A DNA stretch of 64,000 nt from an uncultured Pelagibacteraceae bacterium (GCA_902636025.1 CACPQG010000001.1:319770-383769); one strand, 5' to 3'; shown: positions 51,951-62,571, counted from the first letter of the stretch. Notes: generated by a model from the letters alone, not told the origin. Made by a program: numbers and translations.

Positions 51951-51979
51951 TATGTAGGTATTAATTAAAATCTTTCAAG
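51951..51979 (-). promoter_or_regulatory. RpoH-like promoter for hsp20
   Basis: Minus-strand CTTGAAA (51973-51979) is followed after 15 bases by CTACATA (51951-51957). The same CTTGAAA plus C-T-rich -10 pattern with a 14-base spacer lies ahead of groES, and the CTTG -35 with a CYTATNT-like -10 is the known alphaproteobacterial heat-shock sigma pattern. The -35 lies just before the end region of oligopeptidase B. Confidence 0.6.
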
Positions 51980-51985
51980 TATGGA

Positions 51986-54070
51986 CTAAATTTTTTCTGC
52001 TATTTTTAAAATAAATGCATAGTCGAACGCTATTTCTTCAATAGCACCATCTCTGCCTGACTTACCTCCGTGGCCTGCATTCATTTCAGTCTTAAGTAAT
52101 AAAAGATTGTTATCAGTTTTATAATCTCTTAGTTTAGCTGTAAACTTTGCTGGTTCATCAAATAAAACTCTATTATCGCTTAAACTTGTTGTAATTAAAA
52201 TATTTGGGTAATCCATTTTTCTTATATTGTTATATGGCGCATAAGAATAAATATAATCAAAGTGATCTTTATTATCTTTTGCGTTTCCAAATTCATCAAA
52301 TTCTCCAATTGTTAACGGTAAAGAATGGTCTAGGTTGGTTGTTAGACTGTCAACAAATGGAACAGCCATAATCATCCCTAAAAATAAATCTGGAGCCTTG
52401 TTAACAACTGCGCCCATCAGTAACCCTCCAGCTGAACCACCCATTCCTATAATCTTGCCCTTTGAAGTATATTTTTTTTCTATCAAAAATTTTGCTGCAG
52501 CAATGTAATCATTAAAGGTATTTTTCTTATTAAGAAGTTTTCCTTCTTTCCACCACTTCATTCCTCTTTCCATTCCCCCTCGTATATGAGCGGTTACCCA
52601 AATTATATTTCTATTAATTAGACTTAATCTCGTAGAAGAAAATGATGGAGACATTGAAGCACCATAAGAACCATACCCATATAAAAGAAGATTTGCAGAT
52701 CCATCCAAAGGAGTATCTTTGTGCCTAGTTATTGTTAAAGGTACTTTTCTTCCATCATCAGAACTACATTCAATTCTTTGCACTATATAGTTTTTTGGAT
52801 CATGTCCTGTTGGAATAACTTGTTCCTTTACTAATTTTTTTTCTTTAGTCTTTAAATTATATAAATAGGTCCTCGCTTGAGTTTTTGGAGTAGAATATGA
52901 AATATAAATTAGATCAGTATTTCTATCTTTTTGTGTATGTGAAATACTACCATCATAAACTTCTTCATCAGTAAAAATAAGCTCTTCCTCCTTATTTGAA
53001 TTGATATCTCTTACAAAGATTTTATCTAAAGCGTTATTAAGTTCAGATCTAATAATCCAATTTTTTAAAAATGTTAGTCCACCAATCATTGTTTCATTTT
53101 TAGCTGGGATAAATACTTCCCATTTAGATGCCTCGATATCTCTCGATCTTTCTATTTTGAAATCTTCTGCACCTTTGTTGGTGTGAATATAAAAATAACC
53201 ACCCCAAGAACTTACGCTATATATAATTCCTTTTTCTCTTTTTCTTACTATTTTTGGTTTAGGTAAACTCTCATTACTTTTAAAATAATATTTCTCAGAG
53301 GTGTTATGATCAGAGGAATTAATAAAATAGTATTTTTCATCTGCGCTAATACCAATGCTTACAGTAAATGCTGGGGTTCTTTCCTCAAAGATCAATAGAT
53401 CTTCTTTGATTGATTTACCAATTTCATGCCTGAAAATTTTTTTAGGTCTGTGATTTTCATCAAGCTTAGAATAAAAAATAAATCTGTCATCTAAACTAAA
53501 CAAGATAGAACCTGAGGTATTTTCAATTTTATCTGTAATAATCTTATTTGTCTTAATATCTCTTACATGAATAGTGAAATACTCAGAACCTTTCAAATCT
53601 AATGAATACGCTAAATATTTATCGTTGTAGCTTACTTCTAAATCACCAACCCCAAAATATTTAGTTTTAAGTTTTTCTTTCTCTTTATCTCCATTCCAAA
53701 TTTCCTCAATATTATTAGAACCAATTTTTTTTCTTAATTTAATTGAATAATTTCCTTTTGTTGTTGTTTTAGTCCAATATTCATAATTTTTATCTTTGAA
53801 CGGCAAAGACTCATCATCTAATTTAATTCTTCCCTTGATTTCATCAAAAAGTTTTTTTTGATATTCTTTCGTATCCTTTAAATTCTCCTCTGTATATTTA
53901 TTTTCATCTTCTAGATATTTTCTTACCTCTGGTAAGAGTTTAGAGCTGTCTTTTAAAACCTCTAAAATATTATTTTGATGAATCCAGCTATAATTATCTT
54001 CCCATGTCACATTGTGACAAGATTTTAGTTCTGGTTTTTTCTCAAGTTGTGGTATTTTCATTTTTAACAT
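51986..54070 (-). CDS. ptrB: Oligopeptidase B (S9A family)
   Basis: Prolyl-oligopeptidase-family serine peptidase of 694 residues that cleaves after basic residues in short peptides. An N-terminal beta-propeller (up to about residue 400) precedes the alpha/beta-hydrolase domain: nucleophile in IGMGGSAGGLLMG, aspartate in ITTSLSDNRVLFDEP, and histidine in MNAGHGGKSGRDG. No signal peptide; cytoplasmic. The start could also be three codons later (54061). Start codons of this gene and the divergent J-domain gene are only 7 bases apart. Confidence 0.92.
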   Translation of the reverse strand: MLKMKIPQLEKKPELKSCHNVTWEDNYSWIHQNNILEVLKDSSKLLPEVRKYLEDENKYTEENLKDTKEYQKKLFDEIKGRIKLDDESLPFKDKNYEYWTKTTTKGNYSIKLRKKIGSNNIEEIWNGDKEKEKLKTKYFGVGDLEVSYNDKYLAYSLDLKGSEYFTIHVRDIKTNKIITDKIENTSGSILFSLDDRFIFYSKLDENHRPKKIFRHEIGKSIKEDLLIFEERTPAFTVSIGISADEKYYFINSSDHNTSEKYYFKSNESLPKPKIVRKREKGIIYSVSSWGGYFYIHTNKGAEDFKIERSRDIEASKWEVFIPAKNETMIGGLTFLKNWIIRSELNNALDKIFVRDINSNKEEELIFTDEEVYDGSISHTQKDRNTDLIYISYSTPKTQARTYLYNLKTKEKKLVKEQVIPTGHDPKNYIVQRIECSSDDGRKVPLTITRHKDTPLDGSANLLLYGYGSYGASMSPSFSSTRLSLINRNIIWVTAHIRGGMERGMKWWKEGKLLNKKNTFNDYIAAAKFLIEKKYTSKGKIIGMGGSAGGLLMGAVVNKAPDLFLGMIMAVPFVDSLTTNLDHSLPLTIGEFDEFGNAKDNKDHFDYIYSYAPYNNIRKMDYPNILITTSLSDNRVLFDEPAKFTAKLRDYKTDNNLLLLKTEMNAGHGGKSGRDGAIEEIAFDYAFILKIAEKI

Positions 54071-54077
54071 CTATTAC

Positions 54078-54587
54078 ATGAATATTTTTTTCTTAACACT
54101 AATTATTTTTGTCCTAGTCTATTTATTACTTAATTGGTTTGTAAAGACATCAAGTGCTAAAATTTCTAAAGGAATTAGAACTTTTACTATTATTTTATCT
54201 ATAGTTCTTGCTGTGATAATGGCCTTTGCCGGAAGGTATATATTTTCTTTACCATTTTTACTTATGATTTTGCCATTAATAAAGACCAAAGCTGGTTTGA
54301 CCTTACTTCAATTAGTAAGAATTTGGGGCCTAGTAAGATTCTTAAAAAATTCAGGAAGGTTTAATTTTAATAATATGGGATCAGCACCTAATACACAGTC
54401 TATATCATTAGATGAGGCTTACAAAATACTAAATTTAAATCCAAAAAAAAAGTATTCTAAAGAAGAAGTTATGAAATCTTATAAAAATATTATGAAAAAA
54501 ATTCACCCAGATGTAAGTCCCGATTTATCTAGATTAGCAGCAATAGTAAATGAGGCTAAGGAAATAGTTTTGAAAGATGTTAGTTAA
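54078..54587 (+). CDS. Membrane-anchored J-domain protein (TIM14/DnaJ-like)
   Basis: A 169-residue protein with two N-terminal hydrophobic segments (FFLTLIIFVLVYLLLNWFV and ILSIVLAVIMAFAGRYIF), a possible third (PFLLMILPLI), and a C-terminal J domain of about 60 residues with LDEAYKILNL, SYKNIMKKIHPD and the HPD motif. This topology, membrane part first and J domain last, resembles the alphaproteobacterial relatives of mitochondrial TIM14/Pam18. It likely recruits DnaK to the inner membrane. It ends overlapping the GT9 gene by 8 bases. Confidence 0.82.
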   Translation: MNIFFLTLIIFVLVYLLLNWFVKTSSAKISKGIRTFTIILSIVLAVIMAFAGRYIFSLPFLLMILPLIKTKAGLTLLQLVRIWGLVRFLKNSGRFNFNNMGSAPNTQSISLDEAYKILNLNPKKKYSKEEVMKSYKNIMKKIHPDVSPDLSRLAAIVNEAKEIVLKDVS

Positions 54588-55545
54588 TTAATTCATTAAA
54601 TTTATAAAATATCTTTTGTGGATCAATTTTCTCTTTACCTAAAGTATCATGTTTGACTGTAACCTCCCCGTCAGGAATTATTGGAAACATTTTTGAACTA
54701 TAACTCCCATATAGCAAAGGTGTATCTGCCATTAAAACTATAGTTGGTATACCAATTGCAGCGGATAAGTGACTAAAGCTAGAGTCATTACAAACTGCTA
54801 CATCGCAATTAGCAATTATAGGCAAGATTTGAAACAAACTCATTTTATCTAAAGTTAAACATTTAGAATTATATTTTGAATTCAATATATCCTTTAAAAT
54901 AATTTGCTCTTCTTCATTAGTTCCTGTGGCTAAAAAAAATCTACAATTATGTTTGTTTTCACACATTTCCATAAATCTCAAAAATATTTTTGATGGTATT
55001 CTTTTAGTATTTCCAGACCCCCCTATACCTAATATTATATTTTTTTCACTCTTTGTTATTTTTAACTTAATTGCTGTTTCAGAAATACTTTTTTTATCTA
55101 CGTTGATTACGGGTTCACTTTTTACAGTTTCACCAATAGAATTTTTTAGAAAATTTTGTGCTGCTAAAATAATATGCTGGTTTTTTTTTTTAAACAATGG
55201 ATATTGATGTATCTCTTTGATAGATGCCAATTTACATATTAACTTGTATCTTAAAGACGAATTAAAAATAAATACTTTTTCAAAATTATATTTTTTTAAT
55301 TGATTTGCTAAACTGATTGATCCAAAAATTCCATCATGTGTCCCTTTTTTATTCTTATTAGTTCTGTCTAAATTTATAATTTCTCTAATATATTTGTTAT
55401 TCTTCAAAATTTCTGAGGCTTTAGAGTTTTCTTTAACTAGAATGTCAACTTTTGTATTATATTTTTTTGATATCGCTTCTATAAAAGGTAAATATATTAT
55501 CATATCACCAATACCCATTCTGTTTTGAATAGCTAGAATTTTCAT
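54580..55545 (-). CDS. Glycosyltransferase family 9 (heptosyltransferase-like)
   Basis: A 321-residue GT-B enzyme: KILAIQNRMGIGDMIIYLPFIEAI at the N-terminus, ILGIGGSGNTKRIP, and the C-terminal CDVAVCNDSSFSHLSAAIGIPTIVLMADTP that is the GT9 donor-site region. The likely role is adding a sugar, often heptose, to lipopolysaccharide or a related glycan. It is a lone leftward gene that diverges from the DapA-like gene. Confidence 0.87.
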   Translation of the reverse strand: MKILAIQNRMGIGDMIIYLPFIEAISKKYNTKVDILVKENSKASEILKNNKYIREIINLDRTNKNKKGTHDGIFGSISLANQLKKYNFEKVFIFNSSLRYKLICKLASIKEIHQYPLFKKKNQHIILAAQNFLKNSIGETVKSEPVINVDKKSISETAIKLKITKSEKNIILGIGGSGNTKRIPSKIFLRFMEMCENKHNCRFFLATGTNEEEQIILKDILNSKYNSKCLTLDKMSLFQILPIIANCDVAVCNDSSFSHLSAAIGIPTIVLMADTPLLYGSYSSKMFPIIPDGEVTVKHDTLGKEKIDPQKIFYKFNELIN

Positions 55546-55592
55546 TTTTTTATCAACTTTACTAAAATTTTATTTTTATATAAGTTTTTATT

Positions 55593-56477
55593 ATGAGTAA
55601 AATTAATGGCATTTATGCGGCTTCGGTATCTGTGTTAGATAAAGAATTGAATCTAAATATAGATAAAACAATTAAACATGCAGAAAATTTAATATTACAA
55701 GGCTGTCATGGAGTTGTGATTTTTGGTAGCACGGGACAAGCTCAATTAATTTCTGTTTCAGAAAAAATTAAATTAATTGAGAAACTTTCAAAAAATAAAT
55801 TTAAAAATAATTTTATAATTGGCACTGGTTTTAATTCACTTAAAGAAACTATTTCATTTCTTAATGTATGTAAAAATTTTAATTTTGAGAATTTTCTTAT
55901 AATGCCACCAGCGTATTACGTTTATGCAGATAATGATGCGATTAAATTTTACTCTGAGATAATCAAAATTCACCCATGGTGTAAAATCGTTTTATATAAT
56001 TTTGAAAAATTATGTGGATATAAATTTTCAGTAGAATGTGTTGAGGAGCTTGTAAAAATTTACCCAGATCAAATCATAGGAGTTAAAGACAGCACATATA
56101 ATTTGTACAAAAACTTAAAATTAAAAAATTTTTCTATCTTACCTGGCTCAGAAACAAAATTATTAAATGGTTTAGAATTGGGATGTTCAGGAATAATTAC
56201 TGCAACCTGCAATGTTACAGCAGAATTATCAAGAAATGTTTATGATAACTTTATTAATAAAATAGATCAAACTAATAACCAAAAATTATGTAATGTACGA
56301 GAGGAATTTGATAAATACAATTTAATATCTAGTATCCATACAATTTTATCAATTTCAGATAATTCTTATACTAATTTATTGCCGCCACTTTCGTTATTAA
56401 ATCAAGATAGCAAAAAAAAATTACTTGATGAATTAGCCAAATTAGATTTTAATTATAACTTTTTAAAGGTAGCTTAA
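55593..56477 (+). CDS. Dihydrodipicolinate synthase/N-acetylneuraminate lyase family protein
   Basis: A 294-residue Schiff-base aldolase-type (beta/alpha)8 barrel. The lysine is in IIGVKDSTYNL, the tyrosine in VLYNFEKLCGYKF, and the GSTGQ loop takes the place of the GTTGE loop of DapA (VIFGSTGQAQLIS). That altered loop suggests a role other than lysine synthesis, for example a sugar-acid or hydroxyproline-type aldolase or dehydratase. It is followed 1 base later by cfa. Confidence 0.85.
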   Translation: MSKINGIYAASVSVLDKELNLNIDKTIKHAENLILQGCHGVVIFGSTGQAQLISVSEKIKLIEKLSKNKFKNNFIIGTGFNSLKETISFLNVCKNFNFENFLIMPPAYYVYADNDAIKFYSEIIKIHPWCKIVLYNFEKLCGYKFSVECVEELVKIYPDQIIGVKDSTYNLYKNLKLKNFSILPGSETKLLNGLELGCSGIITATCNVTAELSRNVYDNFINKIDQTNNQKLCNVREEFDKYNLISSIHTILSISDNSYTNLLPPLSLLNQDSKKKLLDELAKLDFNYNFLKVA

Positions 56478-56478
56478 A

Positions 56479-57672
56479 ATGAAACTAGCAAAGTTCTTAA
56501 ATAGCTTATTTATTAAAAATGGATTTATTTTAATCGATGCTGATAGCAACAAGTATAAGATTGGAAATCCTAAAAAAGAAAATCCAATTATTCTTAGACT
56601 TTTGGATAGAAGTTTACATTCAAAATTACTTTTTCATCCAGATCTTTATTTTGGAGAAGCTTATTCAAATGGATCAGTTGTTATTGAAAATGGATCAATA
56701 ACAGACTTTTTAGAAATTGCATTTGAAAATATCGGAAGGGGTGAGATAAATAATTATGGAATGATAATAAATAAACTCAGAGGATTCTATAAAACCCTAA
56801 CAAGTTTCAACTTTATAAAAAAATCGAAAAAAAATGTTGCACATCATTATGATATATCTGAAAAACTTTATGATTTATTTTTGGATGAGAAAAGACAATA
56901 TTCTTGCGCGTATTTTAAAGATGAAAAAAATACTTTAGAAGAAGCTCAAAATAATAAGATCGACCATATAATTAAAAAACTTAAATTAGAAAATGATCAA
57001 AGAGTTTTAGACATTGGAAGTGGATGGGGGACATTAGCCTTAGAAATAGCAAAAAAAACCAAATGTTCCGTACTTGGCATTACTCTTTCAGAAAACCAGT
57101 TGCAATATAGCAAACAAAAAGCAAAAGAGATGAACTTAGAAAATCAAGTTGATTTTAGACTTGAGGATTATAGAAATTTAAATGAAAAGTTTGACAGGAT
57201 AGTGAGTGTTGGAATGTTTGAACATGTAGGAAAGAAGTTTTATAGGAAATACTTTAATACAGTATCAAAACTACTTTCCGAAGATGGTATTGCATTGATA
57301 CATACGATCGGATCAATAAATCCACCACGTGATCCACAGCCATGGATAAATAAATATATTTTTCCTGGAGGATATACACCAAGTTTAAGTGAAGTAGCTT
57401 TACCAATTGAAAAATCTGGATTAATACTTTCTGATATTGAAGTTTTAAGAAAGCATTATGCTTACACCTTAAGACACTGGAAAGAACGATTTCTCAGTAA
57501 AAAAAGTCAGGTTTTAGAAATGTTTGATGAAAAATTTTTTAGAATGTGGGAATTTTATCTTGCAAGTTGTGAAATGGCTTTTAAATGGGGAGACCAGGTT
57601 GTATTTCAATTCCAATTATCTAAAAAATTAGATTCTGTACCGAACACAAGAGACTATATTTATCAACAATAA
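56479..57672 (+). CDS. cfa: Cyclopropane-fatty-acyl-phospholipid synthase family methyltransferase
   Basis: A 397-residue SAM-dependent enzyme that adds a methylene bridge across double bonds of membrane phospholipid acyl chains. The N-terminal lipid-binding region is followed by NVAHHYDISEKLYDLFLDEKRQYSCAYF, SAM motif I VLDIGSGWGTLALEIA, GITLSENQLQYSKQKA and VGMFEHVGKKFYRKYF. Family length and motifs are as expected. It starts one base after the DapA-like gene. Confidence 0.93.
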   Translation: MKLAKFLNSLFIKNGFILIDADSNKYKIGNPKKENPIILRLLDRSLHSKLLFHPDLYFGEAYSNGSVVIENGSITDFLEIAFENIGRGEINNYGMIINKLRGFYKTLTSFNFIKKSKKNVAHHYDISEKLYDLFLDEKRQYSCAYFKDEKNTLEEAQNNKIDHIIKKLKLENDQRVLDIGSGWGTLALEIAKKTKCSVLGITLSENQLQYSKQKAKEMNLENQVDFRLEDYRNLNEKFDRIVSVGMFEHVGKKFYRKYFNTVSKLLSEDGIALIHTIGSINPPRDPQPWINKYIFPGGYTPSLSEVALPIEKSGLILSDIEVLRKHYAYTLRHWKERFLSKKSQVLEMFDEKFFRMWEFYLASCEMAFKWGDQVVFQFQLSKKLDSVPNTRDYIYQQ

Positions 57673-57698
57673 ATTGATAAATCTCTAAAACCCACTAA

Positions 57699-58856
57699 AT
57701 GAAAAAAAAGAAAAAAAAAAATAAAAAAGTTAAAAGAGTCTCTAAAATCAAAAAGACTAAAAAATCCTCAATAAAGTCGAAAAAACGAAAAAAAACAAAA
57801 AAGAGAAAGAAAAATATAAAAAAAAAATTTAAAGTTGATAATAAAAATAAAAAAAATCAAGTCCTTTTAAGATTAATAAGATTTCAAAGCTCTTTGAAGC
57901 CTGACATTAAAATAAGCTTTAATCCTTTTGTAGCTATCGATACCTTCCTTCAAAAATTCTTTACAAAAATTTCAGATACAATCAATGAGTACAAGGTATT
58001 ACAAAAAGATGAAACGAGAAGAAAAAAAATTGAGGAAATGGAAAGAATTGAAAAAGAGAAAATCGATAAAAAATTACGTCTAGAAGAAGAAAAGCAAGCT
58101 AATTTAAAACTCAAAGAACAACTATTAAAAGATGAGATAAAATTAGAGAAAGAGAGAGTTAAAGATATCAAATCATTTTTAAGAAAAGAACAGGCGATAA
58201 TAAGACAAGAACAAGCTGAAAAGCAGAGAAAATTCCTTGAACAACTAAAATTAGAAAAACAAATTGAAAAATTTAGAATAAGAGAAATAAAAGAATTAGA
58301 ACAATTAGAAAAAATCTCACTAAAAGAAAAAAGAGAGGACTATGCTGGTCTTCAGGAGAGAATAGATAAATTAAGAGAAAAATATAGAATTATAAGAGAC
58401 CAAAAAATTCGAGAGCGAGTAGAGGCTCTTGGGGTAAAAATACAAGGTGACGAAGATAGGGAAACGCTACTTCAAAAAGAAAAAGATTATACATTAGCAA
58501 GACAAAAAATTGAGTTTGCTTTAGAGAGTTTTTATAGAAGCGCAAGCAGTTTGGTTTTCCAATTAAATAAAAGACATATCACAAGACAGATGTCTATTTT
58601 AAGATGTATAGATCGAAGATTTGAAACTGGAGAAATTTTCATTAAATGGGATGAAAATGAAGATGATAATTGGCTGATATTAATTTATATTAAAAATAAT
58701 TCGCCTGATGAAGGAATAATAATAGAAGATAAAACTAATCCAGAAAAAAATTTATCTTACGATTACAAAACTACAGAAATTTTTAAAGCTTCAGATCAAA
58801 TGGTTGACTCGTTAACACAGTTAATTGCAAGAGTAAGAAAAAAAAAGGAAAATTAA
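57699..58856 (+). CDS. Polybasic coiled-coil protein of unknown function
   Basis: A 385-residue protein not recognised. The first ~55 residues are almost all lysine and arginine (MKKKKKKNKKVKRVSK, then KKRKKTKKRKKNIKKK). A hydrophobic-flavoured stretch follows (RLIRFQSSLKPDIKISFNPFVAIDTFLQKFFTKISDTI). About residues 105-270 form a long charged coiled coil (EEMERIEKEKIDKKLRLEEE, LKLEKQIEKFRIREIKELEQ). Residues about 270-385 look globular: FYRSASSLVFQLNKRHIT, EIFIKWDENEDDNWLILIYIKN. No signal peptide or membrane helix. The basic arm could bind nucleic acid or acidic membrane. It follows cfa by 26 bases. Confidence 0.7.
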   Translation: MKKKKKKNKKVKRVSKIKKTKKSSIKSKKRKKTKKRKKNIKKKFKVDNKNKKNQVLLRLIRFQSSLKPDIKISFNPFVAIDTFLQKFFTKISDTINEYKVLQKDETRRKKIEEMERIEKEKIDKKLRLEEEKQANLKLKEQLLKDEIKLEKERVKDIKSFLRKEQAIIRQEQAEKQRKFLEQLKLEKQIEKFRIREIKELEQLEKISLKEKREDYAGLQERIDKLREKYRIIRDQKIRERVEALGVKIQGDEDRETLLQKEKDYTLARQKIEFALESFYRSASSLVFQLNKRHITRQMSILRCIDRRFETGEIFIKWDENEDDNWLILIYIKNNSPDEGIIIEDKTNPEKNLSYDYKTTEIFKASDQMVDSLTQLIARVRKKKEN

Positions 58857-58860
58857 TTTT

Positions 58861-59541
58861 TTAATTATATTTCTTTAATTTATATTCCCATCTGCCCATT
58901 CTTTCATATGCAACTTTTAAAATTATATTTGTGCTAGGGTCTATCCATATTATAAAATCAAGCTTTTTATCTTCAGGGAGGTTTTGGTTTTTTGATTTCA
59001 AACTAAATTTTTTTGTTTCTATTTTTCTGTCCAAAATTTTTATTAATTCATCGCCTATATATTTTACCTCTTGTTTTTTTACACTTCCTGATAAAGGGCT
59101 TATTTGGGTATCAGTCTGTAAAATTTGATAGTTCCACCAGTTTCCTATAACATTATTTAGAGCAGCACTTCCTTTATACGATGAACCGTTTATTAAATAT
59201 TGAGTTTTATCCTCTGAAAGTTTTAAATTTACATATTTTACTTTTTTATTTTGAAAAGTTTCAGATTCAAATGAAACTAACTTATTATTCTCGTAAAATT
59301 CAATACCCAAGCTATCAATTTTGAATAAATTTACCCCTAAAACATCGACTTTGAATTTTGTTTCATTTTCAACTTTCAAAAAATTATTTTCTTTTGAGAA
59401 TTTGTAATTAGAAAAACCAATTACATCCCCATTTCTTAATACTTCCATTTCTATAAACTTTAAATCAATTAGTTCTTTGGAGACAGAAGTTTTAAAGATA
59501 CCTAAAGTTAATATTATAGCAGTAATGAAGATTTTTTTCAT
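58861..59541 (-). CDS. Exported protein, DUF6134-like
   Basis: A 226-residue protein with a signal sequence (MKKIFITAIILTLGIFKTSVS). The mature part is mostly beta-strand: IEMEVLRNGDVIGFSNYKF, SFESETFQNKKVKYVNLKL, a NVIGNWWNYQILQTD turn, and an ending ILKVAYERMGRWEYKLKKY that resembles the DUF6134/DUF3108 group of periplasmic proteins. Start chosen at 59541 since it begins the signal peptide; upstream codons would add 18 residues. Function unknown. Confidence 0.65.
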   Translation of the reverse strand: MKKIFITAIILTLGIFKTSVSKELIDLKFIEMEVLRNGDVIGFSNYKFSKENNFLKVENETKFKVDVLGVNLFKIDSLGIEFYENNKLVSFESETFQNKKVKYVNLKLSEDKTQYLINGSSYKGSAALNNVIGNWWNYQILQTDTQISPLSGSVKKQEVKYIGDELIKILDRKIETKKFSLKSKNQNLPEDKKLDFIIWIDPSTNIILKVAYERMGRWEYKLKKYN

Positions 59542-59640
59542 AAAAGTAAGTTTATAGATTTTTTTAATTACTAAAATAAGATTATTTATTTGCAAATTAT
59601 TTTTTATTAGGATTTATTAAGTTTTATTACTAAATAAACT

Positions 59641-60288
59641 ATGTTTCTAAAAATTAAAAATATTCCACAGGTTTCATGGAGTTCTAAAAATCCTCTTAAT
59701 TTAAAACCAAAATTATCAACTTTTTTCTTTTTATGCTTTGGGCTAAGTTTATTTGGTATAGGTGAAGGTTTACTGCTTGTATCTTATACCGGTGCTTCTC
59801 CATGGAGTGTATTAGCTCAAGGTATTTCATTGAAAGTAAATGCTTCAATTGGAATTATAACTTTTTTTATTAGTATTTTCGTTATCTCTCTTTGGGTATT
59901 TTTGAGCCAAAAACCAGGAATTGGTACAATCCTTAATGCAGTAATTATAGCAACAATGATAGATCTCTGTTTAAATTATGTTTCCACTCCCGAAGGCTTT
60001 CTTTTAAAAATGATCTTAGCAGTAGCAGCTGTCCTGCTCGTTGGAATAGGAAGTGGTATTTATCTTGTAGCTAATTTAGGCCCCGGTCCTAGAGATGGTT
60101 TGATGACTGGACTTCAAAAAAAAACACATTTGCCAATAGCAGCAGTTAGAGCATTTTTAGAAATAACAGTAGTTAGTATTGGTTGGTATTTAGGTGGGAC
60201 AGTTGGTATTGGAACCATACTTTTTGCCTTTGGTATTGGACCATCAGTGGCACTTGGTTTATTTATTGTTGGTAGAATTTTTAAATAA
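59641..60288 (+). CDS. YczE/YitT-like membrane protein
   Basis: A 215-residue integral membrane protein with about five or six helices. SYTGASPWSVLAQGISLKVNASIG and the repeated LVANLGPGPRDGLMTGLQKKTHLPIAAVRAFLE resemble the YczE-type family, where the GASPWDVL and GPRDGLM motifs are characteristic. Its function is not established. It lies 41 bases ahead of psiE. Confidence 0.8.
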   Translation: MFLKIKNIPQVSWSSKNPLNLKPKLSTFFFLCFGLSLFGIGEGLLLVSYTGASPWSVLAQGISLKVNASIGIITFFISIFVISLWVFLSQKPGIGTILNAVIIATMIDLCLNYVSTPEGFLLKMILAVAAVLLVGIGSGIYLVANLGPGPRDGLMTGLQKKTHLPIAAVRAFLEITVVSIGWYLGGTVGIGTILFAFGIGPSVALGLFIVGRIFK

Positions 60289-60329
60289 TTTCTTGTATTT
60301 TAGTAATCGAATCATTATTTTAAAATTGT

Positions 60330-60713
60330 ATGAGAGATCTTGTAAAATATTTACAACTTGGCTTACTTGGAATAATTTTAGTTAGTACTATCATTGCTGT
60401 AGTTTTAGAGATTAAACTAATGTTCATAAATACATCAGTAACTCTTGCTGATTTACTTTTAATGTTCCTATACTTAGAGGTGCTTGCAATGGTTAGAGTG
60501 TTTTGGGATCAACAGTCAATTAGTATTACTTTACCACTTTTAATTGCAATTACTGCTCTTTCACGATTCATAATTTTGCAAGGAAAGGAAATGGATCCTT
60601 CAGCACTAGTCTACGAAGCGGTAGCCATTGTATTAATTGCTGGGGCAATTGTTATATTAAGGTTAAGACATAGCGATAAGCTAGGAATATCAAAAAAAAA
60701 GAAAAGTAAGTAA
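60330..60713 (+). CDS. psiE: PsiE-like (phosphate-starvation-inducible E family) membrane protein
   Basis: A 127-residue protein with about four membrane helices: LVKYLQLGLLGIILVSTIIAVVLEIKLMF, TLADLLLMFLYLEVLAMV, ISITLPLLIAITALSRFIIL and LVYEAVAIVLIAGAIVIL. The LEVLAMV segment and spacing fit the PsiE family. The E. coli gene responds to phosphate; no Pho box was identified here. The C-terminus is lysine-rich. Confidence 0.75.
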   Translation: MRDLVKYLQLGLLGIILVSTIIAVVLEIKLMFINTSVTLADLLLMFLYLEVLAMVRVFWDQQSISITLPLLIAITALSRFIILQGKEMDPSALVYEAVAIVLIAGAIVILRLRHSDKLGISKKKKSK

Positions 60714-60772
60714 ATTTAATTTTCAACAAATTAGTGATTTATACAACTTATTAAGAAGCGTATGATTTTAAT

Positions 60773-60832
60773 ATGTGGTTTGTTAGAATTAGACTACATA
60801 AATTTGTTAGATTGACTTTTCATCCACCATGA
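60773..60832 (+). CDS. Candidate 19-residue small ORF
   Basis: ATG at 60773 opens a frame for MWFVRIRLHKFVRLTFHPP in the 187-base gap between psiE and the groEL terminator. It is basic and amphipathic. No clear Shine-Dalgarno sequence lies upstream. It may be chance; listed because it is one of the larger gaps in the window. Confidence 0.2.
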   Translation: MWFVRIRLHKFVRLTFHPP

Positions 60833-60843
60833 AGAGGATAGGC

Positions 60844-60870
60844 AAAAAAAAGGGCAGTAAAAACCGCCCT
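60844..60870 (-). terminator. Rho-independent terminator of groES-groEL
   Basis: On the minus strand GGGCGGT and ACTGCCC pair (one G-U) around a short T loop and are followed by eight T. It starts about 31 bases after the groEL stop, the clearest intrinsic terminator in the window. Confidence 0.88.
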
Positions 60871-60900
60871 TTTTGAATTTTTGTTTGAGAACAATGGGGA

Positions 60901-62571
<1,671 letters not shown>

